Of a stretch of 64,000 bases of DNA, positions 34,815 to 43,318 are shown piece after piece (within the stretch, counting starts at the first letter, position 1; every line of letters begins with the position of its first letter). The notes under the pieces are model-generated. The model did no database searches. It had not been told where the DNA came from and worked only from the letters and a program-made list of their open reading frames with translations. The position numbers and the translations under genes were made by a program. The DNA is from Hymenobacter tibetensis (lineage in GTDB: Bacteria; Bacteroidota; Bacteroidia; Cytophagales; Hymenobacteraceae), in the NCBI RefSeq assembly GCF_022827545.1, contig NZ_CP094669.1, positions 772,001 to 836,000 on the forward strand, in the 5' to 3' direction.

Positions 34815-35834
34815 TCAACGCAACAGGGGCGCTATACGGGTGCCTATTAGGTCGGTGGCTTGCAGAATTTTATCGTGGGGCAGTACGGCTACGTCCATCT
34901 GAAACGTTACGCGGGAAATGCCACCCAGCGCTTCGCTGTGCCGCAGTATTTTCTCTGCCACTTCTTCAGGGTTGCCCACCAGCAAGGCTCCCTGGGGCCC
35001 TACTTGCGCATCAAACTGGGCCCTGGTAACGGGTCTGCCACCCCGCTCCAAGGCGCGTTTGCTGAAGGTACTGGCGTAACCCGGATAAAACCCTTCTAGC
35101 GCCTCATGCGTGGTGGGTGCAACATATCCGAGCGAGTGTAAGCCCACTTTAAGTTGTTCTGGTGCATGTCCGGCCCGTCGGCCCGCTTCGCGGTAGAGGT
35201 CTATGAGTGGGCGGAACTGGTGCGTGTTGCCACCAATAACGGCCACCATAAGGGGCAGACCCAACACCCCAGCCCGCACGAACGACTCGGGAGTGCCGCC
35301 TACGCCCAGCCAAATGGGTAGCGGAGCTTGCACTGGCCGCGGATAAATGCCCTGGCCCGTAAGCGCGGGCCGAAACTTGCCTGTCCAGCGGACGTGCTCT
35401 TGGTCACGGATGGTGAGGAGCAGGCCGAGCTTTTCAGTGAATAACTGGTCGTAGTCGTTCAGGCTAAACCCGAAGAGGGGAAAGGCTTCGGTGGAAGAGC
35501 CGCGGCCCACTACCATCTCGGCCCGGCCCTGTGAAATAAGGTCGAGCGTGGCAAATTCCTGAAACACGCGCACTGGATCGGCAGCGCTAAGCACCGTCAC
35601 GGCGCTAGTTAAGCGAATGCGCTTGGTGCGGGCCGCTGCCGCCGCCAGAATGACGGCGGTGGCTGAATCGAGGTATTCGGCGCGGTGGTGCTCCCCGATA
35701 CCAAACACATCCAAGCCAACTTGGTCTGCTTGCTCGATACGCTCGAGTAGTAGGCGCATGGCCTCCGCACCACTAAGAGATTCGCCACCATTTTGCAGCA
35801 GGTGGGAAGCAAAACTATCAATGCCAACTTCCAT
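34815..35834 (-). CDS. LLM-class flavin-dependent oxidoreductase
   Basis: A 339-residue luciferase-like TIM-barrel monooxygenase using reduced FMN or F420. Features are GLDVFGIGEHHRAEYLDSA, SAVTVLSAADPVRVFQEFAT, ISQGRAEMVVGRGS and PLPIWLGVGGTPESFVRAG, with LVGNPEEVAEKILRH at the C-terminus. Members act on alkanes, sulfonates or other small substrates; nothing nearby shows which. Stands alone. Confidence 0.88.
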   Translation of the reverse strand: MEVGIDSFASHLLQNGGESLSGAEAMRLLLERIEQADQVGLDVFGIGEHHRAEYLDSATAVILAAAAARTKRIRLTSAVTVLSAADPVRVFQEFATLDLISQGRAEMVVGRGSSTEAFPLFGFSLNDYDQLFTEKLGLLLTIRDQEHVRWTGKFRPALTGQGIYPRPVQAPLPIWLGVGGTPESFVRAGVLGLPLMVAVIGGNTHQFRPLIDLYREAGRRAGHAPEQLKVGLHSLGYVAPTTHEALEGFYPGYASTFSKRALERGGRPVTRAQFDAQVGPQGALLVGNPEEVAEKILRHSEALGGISRVTFQMDVAVLPHDKILQATDLIGTRIAPLLR

Positions 35835-36024
35835 AGTCTTTGTTAAGCAAGTTTAGAGGGGAGTACTACGTGGCGCAATGCGCAAAATCTTGACGGTTGG
35901 TTTAGAGTTGTAGCGCACAACGCCAGCAAGTAGCAAAGGAAAACGATGCCCTCGATAAAGAGCTGGCATCACTGTTTAGTTGCGCTACTACGGATAGCCT
36001 AGCTCAATCAGGACGCTACGCGTC

Positions 36025-36570
36025 CTATAACACGCCAAGCAGATTTCGGACTTGCTGCTCTAAATCGGTGTAAGAGCCTGTGTTGTAGATAGTAGCGGCA
36101 AAGTGTGGATAGTCATCCAAGGCAGTTTCACTCGGGTGATTATCATCACGAGTGCCGTCGCCTCGCTGGTGGAGCGGGTCGCCTTCTACACGGAGCATAA
36201 GGCCGCCGCGGCTCCGAATAAGGTTAGCTTCGTTGGGAAAGCGGACGTCGGGAATCAGTGTGAACTGGTTGGGCGGCAGTTGAGAGAAGAAAGCCTGCAC
36301 CCAGATATCGGGTTCCCATTGGCGGAGCGCCAACCCTACTTGCTGTAGCATCTCGCCGCGGGTGCGGCCAAAAGGCGGCAATAGTTCAGTTTTGCCTTCC
36401 TGAGAGTAGTATGGCAGCGTGTCTTCGCCAGCCAAGGCGGCGCACACCGCCTTGATAGGTTCACCGACTGACCGAATCTGCCACTGCCGCTCGGGTTGCA
36501 GCTCTTGTATGAGGCGGGCTACGGTATCCTTGCCGCTGCCGCGGCGCCCCGAAAAACCAAGAAGATGCAT
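36025..36570 (-). CDS. P-loop kinase resembling phage T4-type dNMP kinase
   Basis: A 181-residue nucleotide-binding protein. The Walker A motif is GFSGRRGSGKDTVARL, directly at the N-terminus from the ATG at 36570. Farther on are LIPDVRFPNEANLIRSRGG and a DDNHPSETALDDY segment; the HPSE-type motif and the D-R-F-x-N-E signature are found in T4 gene 1-like deoxynucleoside monophosphate kinases. In Bacteroidota such proteins are chromosomal and mostly annotated only as P-loop or AAA proteins. Kinase activity on dNMPs is an inference. Confidence 0.7.
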   Translation of the reverse strand: MHLLGFSGRRGSGKDTVARLIQELQPERQWQIRSVGEPIKAVCAALAGEDTLPYYSQEGKTELLPPFGRTRGEMLQQVGLALRQWEPDIWVQAFFSQLPPNQFTLIPDVRFPNEANLIRSRGGLMLRVEGDPLHQRGDGTRDDNHPSETALDDYPHFAATIYNTGSYTDLEQQVRNLLGVL

Positions 36571-36618
36571 TGTTTCAACAGCCAAGGAGTTGCAAAAAGA
36601 TGTGTGTTTGTAGGGGCG

Positions 36619-37548
36619 TTACCAGTTGTTGGAATTTCGCACGTACTTCTCCAGATTGATACCAACCACCAAAGCTCCTAAGGTACACAGCACAATTCCT
36701 ACTGTGTTGTAGGGCGACGAGGTAGGTCTTTCCTGGTCCGCCAGCGTAGCCTCTTCAGGCGCCGCAGTAGGATACGCTACCAGTACTTCAAGTGGCTGGG
36801 TTTGGGGGCGTGACAGTTTTGCTCGTAGGAGTGCATGCTGCTCAGCGGTAAGCGGCACGCGCACCTGCACGGTACTAGAGTCAAAGTCAACCAAGGGAAA
36901 GCGCACCAATGCCGTACACAAGCTGGTAGCAGGAAGGTATTGCACGCGGAGCACGGTGGCGTGAGCATACTCACGGGGTGTAGCCGCATCCGATAATTCG
37001 TTTGAGGCACGGCGGCAGCTGACAATGCCCGAACCAAACGCTACAACCCCGGCCGCAGTCCATGCCAACGTTCTAACGGCGGAGTACGCAGGAGCGGGCG
37101 GCTGCCTCTGCCCCCGTGCTTTAGCGTTTCTACGCTTGTATTTCCGACGTAGGGAAATACCACTGCTGACGAGAATAAGCACCAGGAGCCCGTAGCCTCC
37201 CACAGCCAGCGCATTGAAAAAGGGCTCGCCAAGGAAAGCAAATTCCTCGGGGGCTTCTCGGGCATACTTAACCGGGAGCTTATCGTTTACCTGGAAGGCA
37301 GGGTAGTTGTGCTTATCAACCTGCAACTCACCGCTGATGGATTGGTTGTCGAGGGTGATGAAGCGCAAGTCGAGGTAGTGGTGGTAGGTGTTCTTGTGGT
37401 ATTGGGTGTGCTTATCAACCACGGTAGCCAGCACAGTTGGCCCACGCAGGGTTTGATAATGCCACCAAACCCCCCAGTTCAGTATAAAAAAGATAATCAG
37501 ATAAAGCGGGAACAGAGCGGAAATGTCTTGGTTGTTTCTACCGCTCAT
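36619..37548 (-). CDS. Membrane protein with DUF3592-like domain
   Basis: A 309-residue protein with helices at about 10-30 (ALFPLYLIIFFILNWGVWW), 115-135 (AVGGYGLLVLILVSSGISL), 160-180 and 275-295. Between the first two lies a beta-rich region (TVLATVVDKHTQYHKNTYHH, YLDLRFITLDNQSISGELQV, KLPVKYAREAPEEF) like the extracytoplasmic domain of DUF3592 proteins. A second, similar beta region (ATVLRVQYLPATSLCTALVR, VPLTAEQHALLRAKL) follows the third helix, so the protein looks like two repeats of helix-beta domain. No function is known. Confidence 0.72.
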   Translation of the reverse strand: MSGRNNQDISALFPLYLIIFFILNWGVWWHYQTLRGPTVLATVVDKHTQYHKNTYHHYLDLRFITLDNQSISGELQVDKHNYPAFQVNDKLPVKYAREAPEEFAFLGEPFFNALAVGGYGLLVLILVSSGISLRRKYKRRNAKARGQRQPPAPAYSAVRTLAWTAAGVVAFGSGIVSCRRASNELSDAATPREYAHATVLRVQYLPATSLCTALVRFPLVDFDSSTVQVRVPLTAEQHALLRAKLSRPQTQPLEVLVAYPTAAPEEATLADQERPTSSPYNTVGIVLCTLGALVVGINLEKYVRNSNNW

Positions 37549-37588
37549 AAGGTGTGGGCATGCAAAGTGCTTGCAATATGGCCGGAAA

Positions 37589-38284
37589 CTACAAAAACGT
37601 CTTCAGCTCGCTCAAACAGCTTATTTCGTACGTGGTTTCAGCGAAGTGCCGCCGCTTTTCAGGGTTGAAGTACACTTGGTCGATGCCGGCGTTGTGGGCG
37701 CCGAGCACGTCGCACTCCAAGTTGTCGCCGACCATCAGGCTTTCACTGGCTTTCGCTCCGGTTCGTTCCAAGGCATGCTCGAAAATCCGGCAGTCGGGCT
37801 TGAGGTGGCCGCAACATTCAGACGTAACAATTTCCTGGAAGTAGTGGGTGAGGCCCGCCGAGTTCAGCTTGGTGTACTGCATGTCGCGGAAGCCGTTGGT
37901 AATCAGATGCAGCTCGTACTTAGGCTTCAGATAATCCAGCACTTCAAATGTGAAGGGAAATACGGCTGATTTCTGCGGCAAGATATCCGTGAATTCCTCG
38001 GACATGCCCGCTGGGGCATCGGCTTCCTGTAAACCTAGTTTCACGAACGTGCGCGGGAAACGGGTGGCGCGAAGTTGCTGCTGCGTGATTTTGTTGCCTT
38101 GGTAAAGCCGCCACAACCCGTGGTTGATGTCGCTGTACACCCGGATGAAATCTTCTACCGAGAAGGCACCGAAGCGGTCCAGCTTGTGGTGCGCATATAG
38201 TTGCCGCAGCGTTTCGTTGGCGTTGGTCTCGAAATCATACAGCGTATGATCTAGGTCGAAGAAGAGGTGGCGGTACGTTTTCAA
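37589..38284 (-). CDS. yjjG: HAD-family pyrimidine nucleotidase (YjjG-like), TTG start
   Basis: A 231-residue phosphatase of the HAD superfamily, of the noncanonical pyrimidine nucleotidase (YjjG) group, which removes phosphate from damaged or non-standard nucleotides. HAD motif 1 is LFFDLDHTLYDFE, motif 2 is LHLITNGFRD, motif 3 the Lys in GHLKPDCRIFEHAL, motif 4 MVGDNLECDVLGAHNAG. The conserved domain begins immediately after the TTG at 38284 and no ATG or GTG lies nearby in frame, so TTG is the probable start. Upstream frame codons run into the ferredoxin gene, which is read in another frame. Lies 56 bp downstream of that gene. Confidence 0.85.
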   Translation of the reverse strand: MKTYRHLFFDLDHTLYDFETNANETLRQLYAHHKLDRFGAFSVEDFIRVYSDINHGLWRLYQGNKITQQQLRATRFPRTFVKLGLQEADAPAGMSEEFTDILPQKSAVFPFTFEVLDYLKPKYELHLITNGFRDMQYTKLNSAGLTHYFQEIVTSECCGHLKPDCRIFEHALERTGAKASESLMVGDNLECDVLGAHNAGIDQVYFNPEKRRHFAETTYEISCLSELKTFL

Positions 38285-38340
38285 GTAGGGTAGGTAGCAG
38301 CTAGGGAAGCAAATAATTCGATGGGGCAGCAGGCGGTTTG

Positions 38341-38652
38341 CTACTCTTCCAGCAACAAGCGTTTGACGGGGTGGTTTTCGCCGAAGTGTTCCCGTACAAT
38401 GTCGGCGGCATCTTTGGGCTTCACGTCGCCGTACCACACACCCTCCGGATACACAATTAGGGCCGCGCCAGCACCTTTCTTGCAGTGCTTGCATTGGTCG
38501 AGGCAGTTGCTGAGCTGAACGCGGGTTTTGTGTTTCTCTCCTTTGCGCACCACCGACTTCAGGTCCTGCTTTTTCAACTCTATTTTCAGGGCCCGGGCAA
38601 CGTCTTTGCCGACTTCGGTTTTCTGAGCAGTACAAACAAACAGGTGAATCAC
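38341..38652 (-). CDS. Thioredoxin-like [2Fe-2S] ferredoxin
   Basis: A 103-residue thioredoxin-fold [2Fe-2S] protein, similar to the small ferredoxins related to the NuoE C-terminus. It starts IHLFVCTAQKTEVGKDVARA and carries NCLDQCKHCKKGAGAALIVYPEG and VWYGDVKPKDAADIV. Four cysteines fit a cluster (FVCTA, SNCLDQCKHC). It may act as an electron carrier. It precedes yjjG in the same orientation. Confidence 0.85.
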   Translation of the reverse strand: MIHLFVCTAQKTEVGKDVARALKIELKKQDLKSVVRKGEKHKTRVQLSNCLDQCKHCKKGAGAALIVYPEGVWYGDVKPKDAADIVREHFGENHPVKRLLLEE

Positions 38653-38743
38653 TGATTTCGAGGATTAAGCGACAGGTAACGGAACGGAATACTCTACAAA
38701 GTAGTAGAGGACATACTACGACAAGCGCAGCCCACTTTGCCGC

Positions 38744-39142
38744 TTACTGTTCTGGTGCTACACCAGTCCAGCGGCGGTTTTGCAGCTTATACGCGGCGAG
38801 TTCTCGGTTCGACCAGAGTGTTTGGTAAATCTGCTGGTCGCGCACAAGCTGCGGGTCACGCTCCATGTAGCTTAACAGCTGTTGCACCAGTTCAGTGCCT
38901 TCGCCCTGAATCGAGTAAAATATCCAATTGTCGAGGCGCCGGAAATTCACTAATCCTGCATTTTTCAGATATAATAATTGGCGCGACGTTTTGGTTTGCG
39001 TGAAGTCGAGGACCTGTTCCAGGTCGGAGATGCACATTTCCTGATTGCGCCACAGCAGGTGCAGAATGCGCACCCGGCTCTCGTCGCCGAAAGCTTTAAA
39101 TAGTTGCTGGCCAAATGCAACGCTGAAGTGTTTGAGGCGCAT
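38744..39142 (-). CDS. ArsR-type winged-helix regulator
   Basis: A 132-residue DNA-binding protein. The winged-helix part (ALFKAFGDESRVRILHLL-like, here FKAFGDESRVRILHLLWRN, then SDLEQVLDFTQTKTSRQLLY, LKNAGLVNFRRLDNWIFYSI) has the ArsR/SmtB layout. C-terminal residues 90-132 are helical and unique. Transcribed leftward; a TAAATTTG box at 39186-39193 (minus strand) lies in the divergent region facing the next gene. Effector unknown; it lacks obvious metal-ligand clusters apart from MCISDL. Confidence 0.85.
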   Translation of the reverse strand: MRLKHFSVAFGQQLFKAFGDESRVRILHLLWRNQEMCISDLEQVLDFTQTKTSRQLLYLKNAGLVNFRRLDNWIFYSIQGEGTELVQQLLSYMERDPQLVRDQQIYQTLWSNRELAAYKLQNRRWTGVAPEQ

Positions 39143-39252
39143 CTTTAAACGAATGGCAGGGGAAGCAGCCCGGCGTGGGCCGCAGCAAATTTACGCTAAA
39201 CCCGGCAGCGACCCCCGAAGAAGCCGTATACTTGTACTCTGTAATTCCCCCT

Positions 39253-39933
39253 ATGTCTGTGATAGTTCGATCTTGTTTTTCGCTGGCACTTTGCGTGTTG
39301 CTGCTGATAGGGCTAGCGCCTACGGCGGCACGAGCACAAGGACAAGCGCGCGTGGTGCAGTTCACGGGTATCGTGGCCACCGGCGACTCCCTGATTGGGG
39401 TGCCCGGCGCTACGGTGTTTATCCCACAGGCGGGCCGCGGTACTGCCACCAACGCCTACGGCTACTTCTCGCTGCCCGTACTCACCGGCGATAGTATTGT
39501 AATTCGCAGCTTAGGCTACCGCAATCAATACGTGGTTATTCCGCCCGACTACCAGCGCCAGAGCTATTCGGTGCTGTTGAATCTGCGCGAAGATGCTACC
39601 GTTCTGCCCGAAGTGCGCGTTTTCCCTTATGCCACCGAAAAAGCGTTCAAAGAAGCTTTCTTGGCCTTGCGCCTGCCTAAAGAGCGGGGTTCCAGCGCCG
39701 CCGAGAACCTCAACCAAGACATTTTGCGGCGCATTTTCAACAATGCGCCTGTGACTAGCATGGGCAACTACCGCCAGACCATGCAGATGCAGCAGCTCGA
39801 CCAACAGCGCCGCATGGGCATGGGCCCTTCGCTCCAAAGCAACAACCCGCTTCTGAACCCATTCAGCTGGTTGCAGCTCATCAAGCAAGTGAAAGACGGA
39901 GAATTCAAGAAGAAAGAAGGCGAGGACTATTAA
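39253..39933 (+). CDS. Exported carboxypeptidase-regulatory-like domain protein
   Basis: A 226-residue exported protein. ATG 39253 begins a good signal peptide (VRSCFSLALCVLLLIGLAPT, cleavage after ARAQ). The N-terminal domain is the CarboxypepD_reg-like beta sandwich (VQFTGIVATGDSLIGVPGAT, GRGTATNAYGYFSLPVLTGD, SIVIRSLGYRNQYVVIP), usually found on TonB receptors; here it is followed not by a barrel but by a helical, Gln/Met-rich segment (YRQTMQMQQLDQQRRMGMGP). A TATACTTG -7-like box lies at 39227-39234. It may be an accessory to an outer-membrane system; the role is unknown. Confidence 0.82.
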   Translation: MSVIVRSCFSLALCVLLLIGLAPTAARAQGQARVVQFTGIVATGDSLIGVPGATVFIPQAGRGTATNAYGYFSLPVLTGDSIVIRSLGYRNQYVVIPPDYQRQSYSVLLNLREDATVLPEVRVFPYATEKAFKEAFLALRLPKERGSSAAENLNQDILRRIFNNAPVTSMGNYRQTMQMQQLDQQRRMGMGPSLQSNNPLLNPFSWLQLIKQVKDGEFKKKEGEDY

Positions 39934-40096
39934 GCAAGGGCATGGCCAAGAAGTAGCTATTGGCGCGCACCTGTGTGCGCTTTGTGCTAGATACACAGGC
40001 CTTTCACGCGGCGGCCGTACGGCTCAGCTAGTGGTTTTTAGGCAACCCCAGCCCCCATTTTGTAGTTAAGGAACTGTTTGACCTTGCCTACTCGAA

Positions 40097-41476
40097 ATGG
40101 ATACCAATATACCTGTTACCTCGCAGCCGCGCATCGTTATTGTGGGTTGCGGCTTTGCCGGGCTGCGGCTCGCCAAAGACTTGGCCGGTGCCCCCGTGCA
40201 AGTAGTGGTCATTGACCGCAACAACTATCACAACTTCCAGCCCCTGCTCTACCAGGTAGCTACCGGTGCGCTAGAGGCCGATAGCATTGCCTACCCCATC
40301 CGGAAAATATTTGCGGGCCAGAAGAATTTCTTTTTCCGCATGACATCCGTGCAAAACGTGGACACGGCTCGCAATGTGGTGTCCACTAGCATCGGGGAAA
40401 TTCGCTACGACCACCTTGTGCTGGCCACCGGCTCTCTAACCAATTTTTTTGGCATTGAGAGCATCGAGCGGAATGCCATGCAAATCAAAAGCATTCCGAA
40501 TGCGTTGAATTTGCGCAGCTATCTGTTTCAGAACTTCGAGAAAGCGCTGCTGAAAGAAAACCCTGAGGAGCGGCAAGCCCTCCTCAACGTGGTGATTGTA
40601 GGCGGCGGCCCTACTGGCGTCGAAATTGCGGGTTCGCTAGCGGAAATGCGCAAAGACGTATTGCCGAAAGACTATCCAGAACTGGACCTACGCCAGATGG
40701 AAATCTACCTGATGGAAGCGGGTCCGTCGGTGCTCGGCCCGATGTCGAAATTCGCGCAAGACAAAGCCAAACGTTACCTCGACGACATGAACATTCATGT
40801 GCGCTTGAACACGCCCGTCAAACGGTTCGAGGATTGTAAGGCGTACATCTCCGACACCGAATTTATTCGGACTGAAAACCTGATTTGGGCTGCTGGTGTA
40901 AACGGCAACGAAGTAGCTGGTTTGCCCGCCGACGCCATTGCGCGCAACAAGTGCATTAAGGTGAACCGCTGGAACCGGGTGGAAGGCCAAACCAACGTCT
41001 ACGCCATCGGCGACGTGGCAAGCATGGTTACCGACGAAATGCCCCGGGGCTTCCCGATGCTGGCGCCTGTAGCTATTCAGCAGGCCGAGCAACTAGCTGA
41101 CAACTTCAAGCGGCTGCTGCGCGGCGAAGCCCCAGTGGAGTTCAAGTACTTCAACAAGGGCAGTATGGCCATTGTGGGCCGCAACCAAGCCGTGGTGGAT
41201 TTGCCTGGCAATAAGCATTTCAGCGGCTTCCTGGGTTGGCTGACGTGGTTGTTCGTCCACTTGATGACATTGGTTGGCTTCCGCAACAAGGTGGTAACGT
41301 TCATCGACTGGGCCTTCAGCTATGCCAGTTCCGACCGAGCCTTGCGCCTTATCATCCGGCCCTACAAACGCTCCGATTTCAAGGACGACAAAGGCAAAGC
41401 CACTGCCGAGCAGAACGCGCAAACTCCGCAATACAACCCCTCCGTACCCGCCCCTGACGCGCAGGTAGTAGGATGA
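40097..41476 (+). CDS. ndh: Type II NADH dehydrogenase (NDH-2)
   Basis: A 459-residue FAD enzyme on the inner face of the membrane that oxidises NADH and reduces quinone without pumping protons. The FAD-binding GxGxxG is RIVIVGCGFAGLRLAKDLA; the quinone-site region includes YHNFQPLLYQVATGALEAD; the NADH-binding GxGxxG is VVIVGGGPTGVEIAGSLAE; NVYAIGDVAS precedes the C-terminal part. The C-terminal GWLTWLFVHLMTLVGFRNKV and TFIDWAFSYASSDRALRL form the membrane-anchoring amphipathic helices. It complements complex I, encoded 9 kb away. Ends in a strong terminator. Confidence 0.92.
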   Translation: MDTNIPVTSQPRIVIVGCGFAGLRLAKDLAGAPVQVVVIDRNNYHNFQPLLYQVATGALEADSIAYPIRKIFAGQKNFFFRMTSVQNVDTARNVVSTSIGEIRYDHLVLATGSLTNFFGIESIERNAMQIKSIPNALNLRSYLFQNFEKALLKENPEERQALLNVVIVGGGPTGVEIAGSLAEMRKDVLPKDYPELDLRQMEIYLMEAGPSVLGPMSKFAQDKAKRYLDDMNIHVRLNTPVKRFEDCKAYISDTEFIRTENLIWAAGVNGNEVAGLPADAIARNKCIKVNRWNRVEGQTNVYAIGDVASMVTDEMPRGFPMLAPVAIQQAEQLADNFKRLLRGEAPVEFKYFNKGSMAIVGRNQAVVDLPGNKHFSGFLGWLTWLFVHLMTLVGFRNKVVTFIDWAFSYASSDRALRLIIRPYKRSDFKDDKGKATAEQNAQTPQYNPSVPAPDAQVVG

Positions 41477-41495
41477 TCATATCAAAATACTGAGA

Positions 41496-41538
41496 AACAG
41501 AAAGCCCCTTAGTTGATGTAACTAAGGGGCTTTCTGTT
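41496..41538. terminator. Terminator of the NDH-2 gene
   Basis: Perfect 19-bp stem (AACAGAAAGCCCCTTAGTT, 41496-41514, with 41520-41538) and a 5-nt loop, flanked by A and T tracts. Also faces the leftward gene at 41551. Confidence 0.93.
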
Positions 41539-41550
41539 GCTTAGCAAGTA

Positions 41551-41955
41551 TTACTTGGTAGTGCAGGCAGTGTCGCTGACGTTTTCGAGATAAGCAAACG
41601 GGCCAGTTTGCGAGCAGATAGCGGTTTTAGGTCCTATAGCCGTTAATTCTGCCTCCGTAGCCTGCCGCACCGTGCAGAAGAAGGTTGCCCCTGTTTGCTG
41701 ATAGGTAGCAGGCACGTTAATAGCCTTGACTACGTACTCGGTGGCGCCGGTGACAGGATTGACTTGCGTTGTCGATTCCGCCACAGGGTGCTCCAAACGC
41801 AAATAGTAGCCTATGCGGCCGTTGGCGGCATGGCAGTCGGGCCCGATTACGTTGGCCTGTATGCAGTCGGGAGCGGGTTGCAACTCAGGGTCTTCGCACT
41901 GCCAGGCGCTTAAAAGCAGGGTGCAAACTAGGAAGCTACTGATGCGGCGAAACAT
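41551..41955 (-). CDS. Putative lipoprotein, cysteine-containing
   Basis: A 134-residue exported protein of unknown function. The ATG at 41955 opens MFRRISSFLVCTLLLSAWQC; the last Cys is at a plausible lipoprotein site, although AWQC is not a strict lipobox. After it the mature part has further Cys (PDCIQANVIGPDCHAANGRI, FFCTVRQATE, TAICSQTG, TACTTK), suggesting disulfides outside the cytoplasm. No domain recognised. Its neighbour on the same strand is a PH-like protein. Confidence 0.68.
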   Translation of the reverse strand: MFRRISSFLVCTLLLSAWQCEDPELQPAPDCIQANVIGPDCHAANGRIGYYLRLEHPVAESTTQVNPVTGATEYVVKAINVPATYQQTGATFFCTVRQATEAELTAIGPKTAICSQTGPFAYLENVSDTACTTK

Positions 41956-42038
41956 CTTCTTGAACTTGAAAAGGTGGAGCAATCAAAAAGAAGATGCCGC
42001 CTAGCCCCGAGAAGTTGCAAGCTGCTGTTCGTGCTTCG

Positions 42039-42413
42039 CTATAGCGCGTACTCGGCCAGGGCCCGGTTCACGTCGCGGATGCTTTTATCGTCGCGAAAGG
42101 TTTTGCTGATAGGGTCAGTTTGGCCACGCACCCAAATCTTTAGCTCCGATTCCAAATCAAAGTGGCCGGTGGTTTCCATCGAGAACCGCTCCACACTGCG
42201 GTAAGGAATACTTAGGTATTCCACCTTTTTGCCCGTCACGCCCTGCTTGTCTACCAATACCAGGCGCTTGTTGGTGAACACTAGCAGGTCGCGCAGAACT
42301 GCGTAGGCCTTCTCCACTCGCTCGCCTGTGGCAAGTAGATGCGTTAGCTCTTGTTGAATTTCTTGGGCGTCGCTTTCAGAAGCATTGCCAAGGAGGCCGT
42401 CGAGAAGTCCCAT
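42039..42413 (-). CDS. Bacterial PH-like domain protein
   Basis: A 124-residue cytoplasmic protein. It starts MGLLDGLLGNASESDAQEIQ, then has the beta-rich core LTHLLATGERVEKAYAVLRD, LLVFTNKRLVLVDKQG, KVEYLSIPYRSVERFSMETT, GHFDLESELKIWVRGQ typical of the bacterial PH-like (bPH, PF08000) family. Length and pattern match. Function in the cell is not known; related proteins are often single-copy housekeeping-like genes. Confidence 0.85.
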   Translation of the reverse strand: MGLLDGLLGNASESDAQEIQQELTHLLATGERVEKAYAVLRDLLVFTNKRLVLVDKQGVTGKKVEYLSIPYRSVERFSMETTGHFDLESELKIWVRGQTDPISKTFRDDKSIRDVNRALAEYAL

Positions 42414-42476
42414 GAGTGTTGCGTTTTTTTTGTAATGAGAGAAGCACAATAGGTTTTACTGTGCCAGTAAATATGC

Positions 42477-42503
42477 AAAAAGCCCGCTATAAGCGGGCTT
42501 TTT
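42477..42503 (-). terminator. Terminator of the 42550-43209 gene
   Basis: AAAAAGCCCGC and GCGGGCTTTTT form an 11-bp stem around TATAA. On the minus strand the stem ends in a T tract. Confidence 0.9.
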
Positions 42504-42549
42504 ATAAGTGGGCCTAGACATTGTGTATGCGAGAGTCTGTTGTTATCAA

Positions 42550-43209
42550 CTAGGCTTTAGGCTTGCGGCTAAGTAATGCCAGTTGGCTGTCGCGCAACTG
42601 ATACGTCAAAGTTGAATCAACACACGCAACACTGTTTAAATCGTCTCCGCTGGTAGGAGCGCAATTCTGCTGGTTTATAGCAATGAGTAGGTCTTTGTTT
42701 GCGTCCCACTTTATATCTGAAGTCCGCACATAAGAATCTCCGGCGTCACCAAACGTCTCGGCAACCTCACACTTACCGGTAATTTCGCCTGACTTCGGAT
42801 CGAGTACAAACAGCATGAGCTTGCTAGAAGTGTACATACCCGGTACCCGAGTAATCAAGCCAATTTTCTGGTCGGGTAAAGGCACTTTGGTTACTGCAAA
42901 TACATCATTGCCTTCGCTTTGAATCACCTTCCCGAACACCGACAGAAGCTGCTCAGGAATCAGCTTGCCCTCCACAAAACTACTTTTACTCTTGGAACTG
43001 ACATTCAATTCTTTAGTGGAAAGGTGAAGAGGTAAATTCTGCTGTGGGTACAAGGAGAGTAGTTCTTGTATAGTGTTCTGGGTGGAAGTAGATGGCATTC
43101 CCGCTTCCGAAACCAGCTCGTTGCTTGTTTCCTTTACTGAATCTTTGGCTTGGCAGCTCGCCAGTAAACAGGTAGTCGCACAAACAAGCGAAAGAAATAT
43201 AGTTCTCAT
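42550..43209 (-). CDS. Putative lipoprotein
   Basis: A 219-residue lipoprotein of unknown function. Signal peptide MRTIFLSLVCATTCLLASCQ carries a good lipobox (LLASC), so the mature protein starts at that Cys. It is followed by a Ser/Thr-rich linker, then a mixed alpha/beta domain (LLSLYPQQNLPLHLSTKEL, VFAVTKVPLPDQKIGLITRV, MLFVLDPKSGEITGKCEVAE, SYVRTSDIKWDANKDLLIAI). Base composition is lower in GC than its neighbours. Single-gene unit. Confidence 0.78.
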   Translation of the reverse strand: MRTIFLSLVCATTCLLASCQAKDSVKETSNELVSEAGMPSTSTQNTIQELLSLYPQQNLPLHLSTKELNVSSKSKSSFVEGKLIPEQLLSVFGKVIQSEGNDVFAVTKVPLPDQKIGLITRVPGMYTSSKLMLFVLDPKSGEITGKCEVAETFGDAGDSYVRTSDIKWDANKDLLIAINQQNCAPTSGDDLNSVACVDSTLTYQLRDSQLALLSRKPKA

Positions 43210-43274
43210 ATTATGTAAGAAAAAGATGGTGATTATGGACGTAATCTAGAGCAGGTAAATGTATATATAAAAAG

Positions 43275-43301
43275 AAAGCCCAATGCATTGCATTGAGCTT
43301 T
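43275..43301 (-). terminator. Terminator of the M1 peptidase gene
   Basis: AAAGCCCAATG (43275-43285) pairs with CATTGAGCTTT (43291-43301), one mismatch, loop CATTG. It lies 18 nt beyond the peptidase stop on the minus strand. Confidence 0.75.
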
Positions 43302-43318
43302 TTAGTATAACGGTAAAC

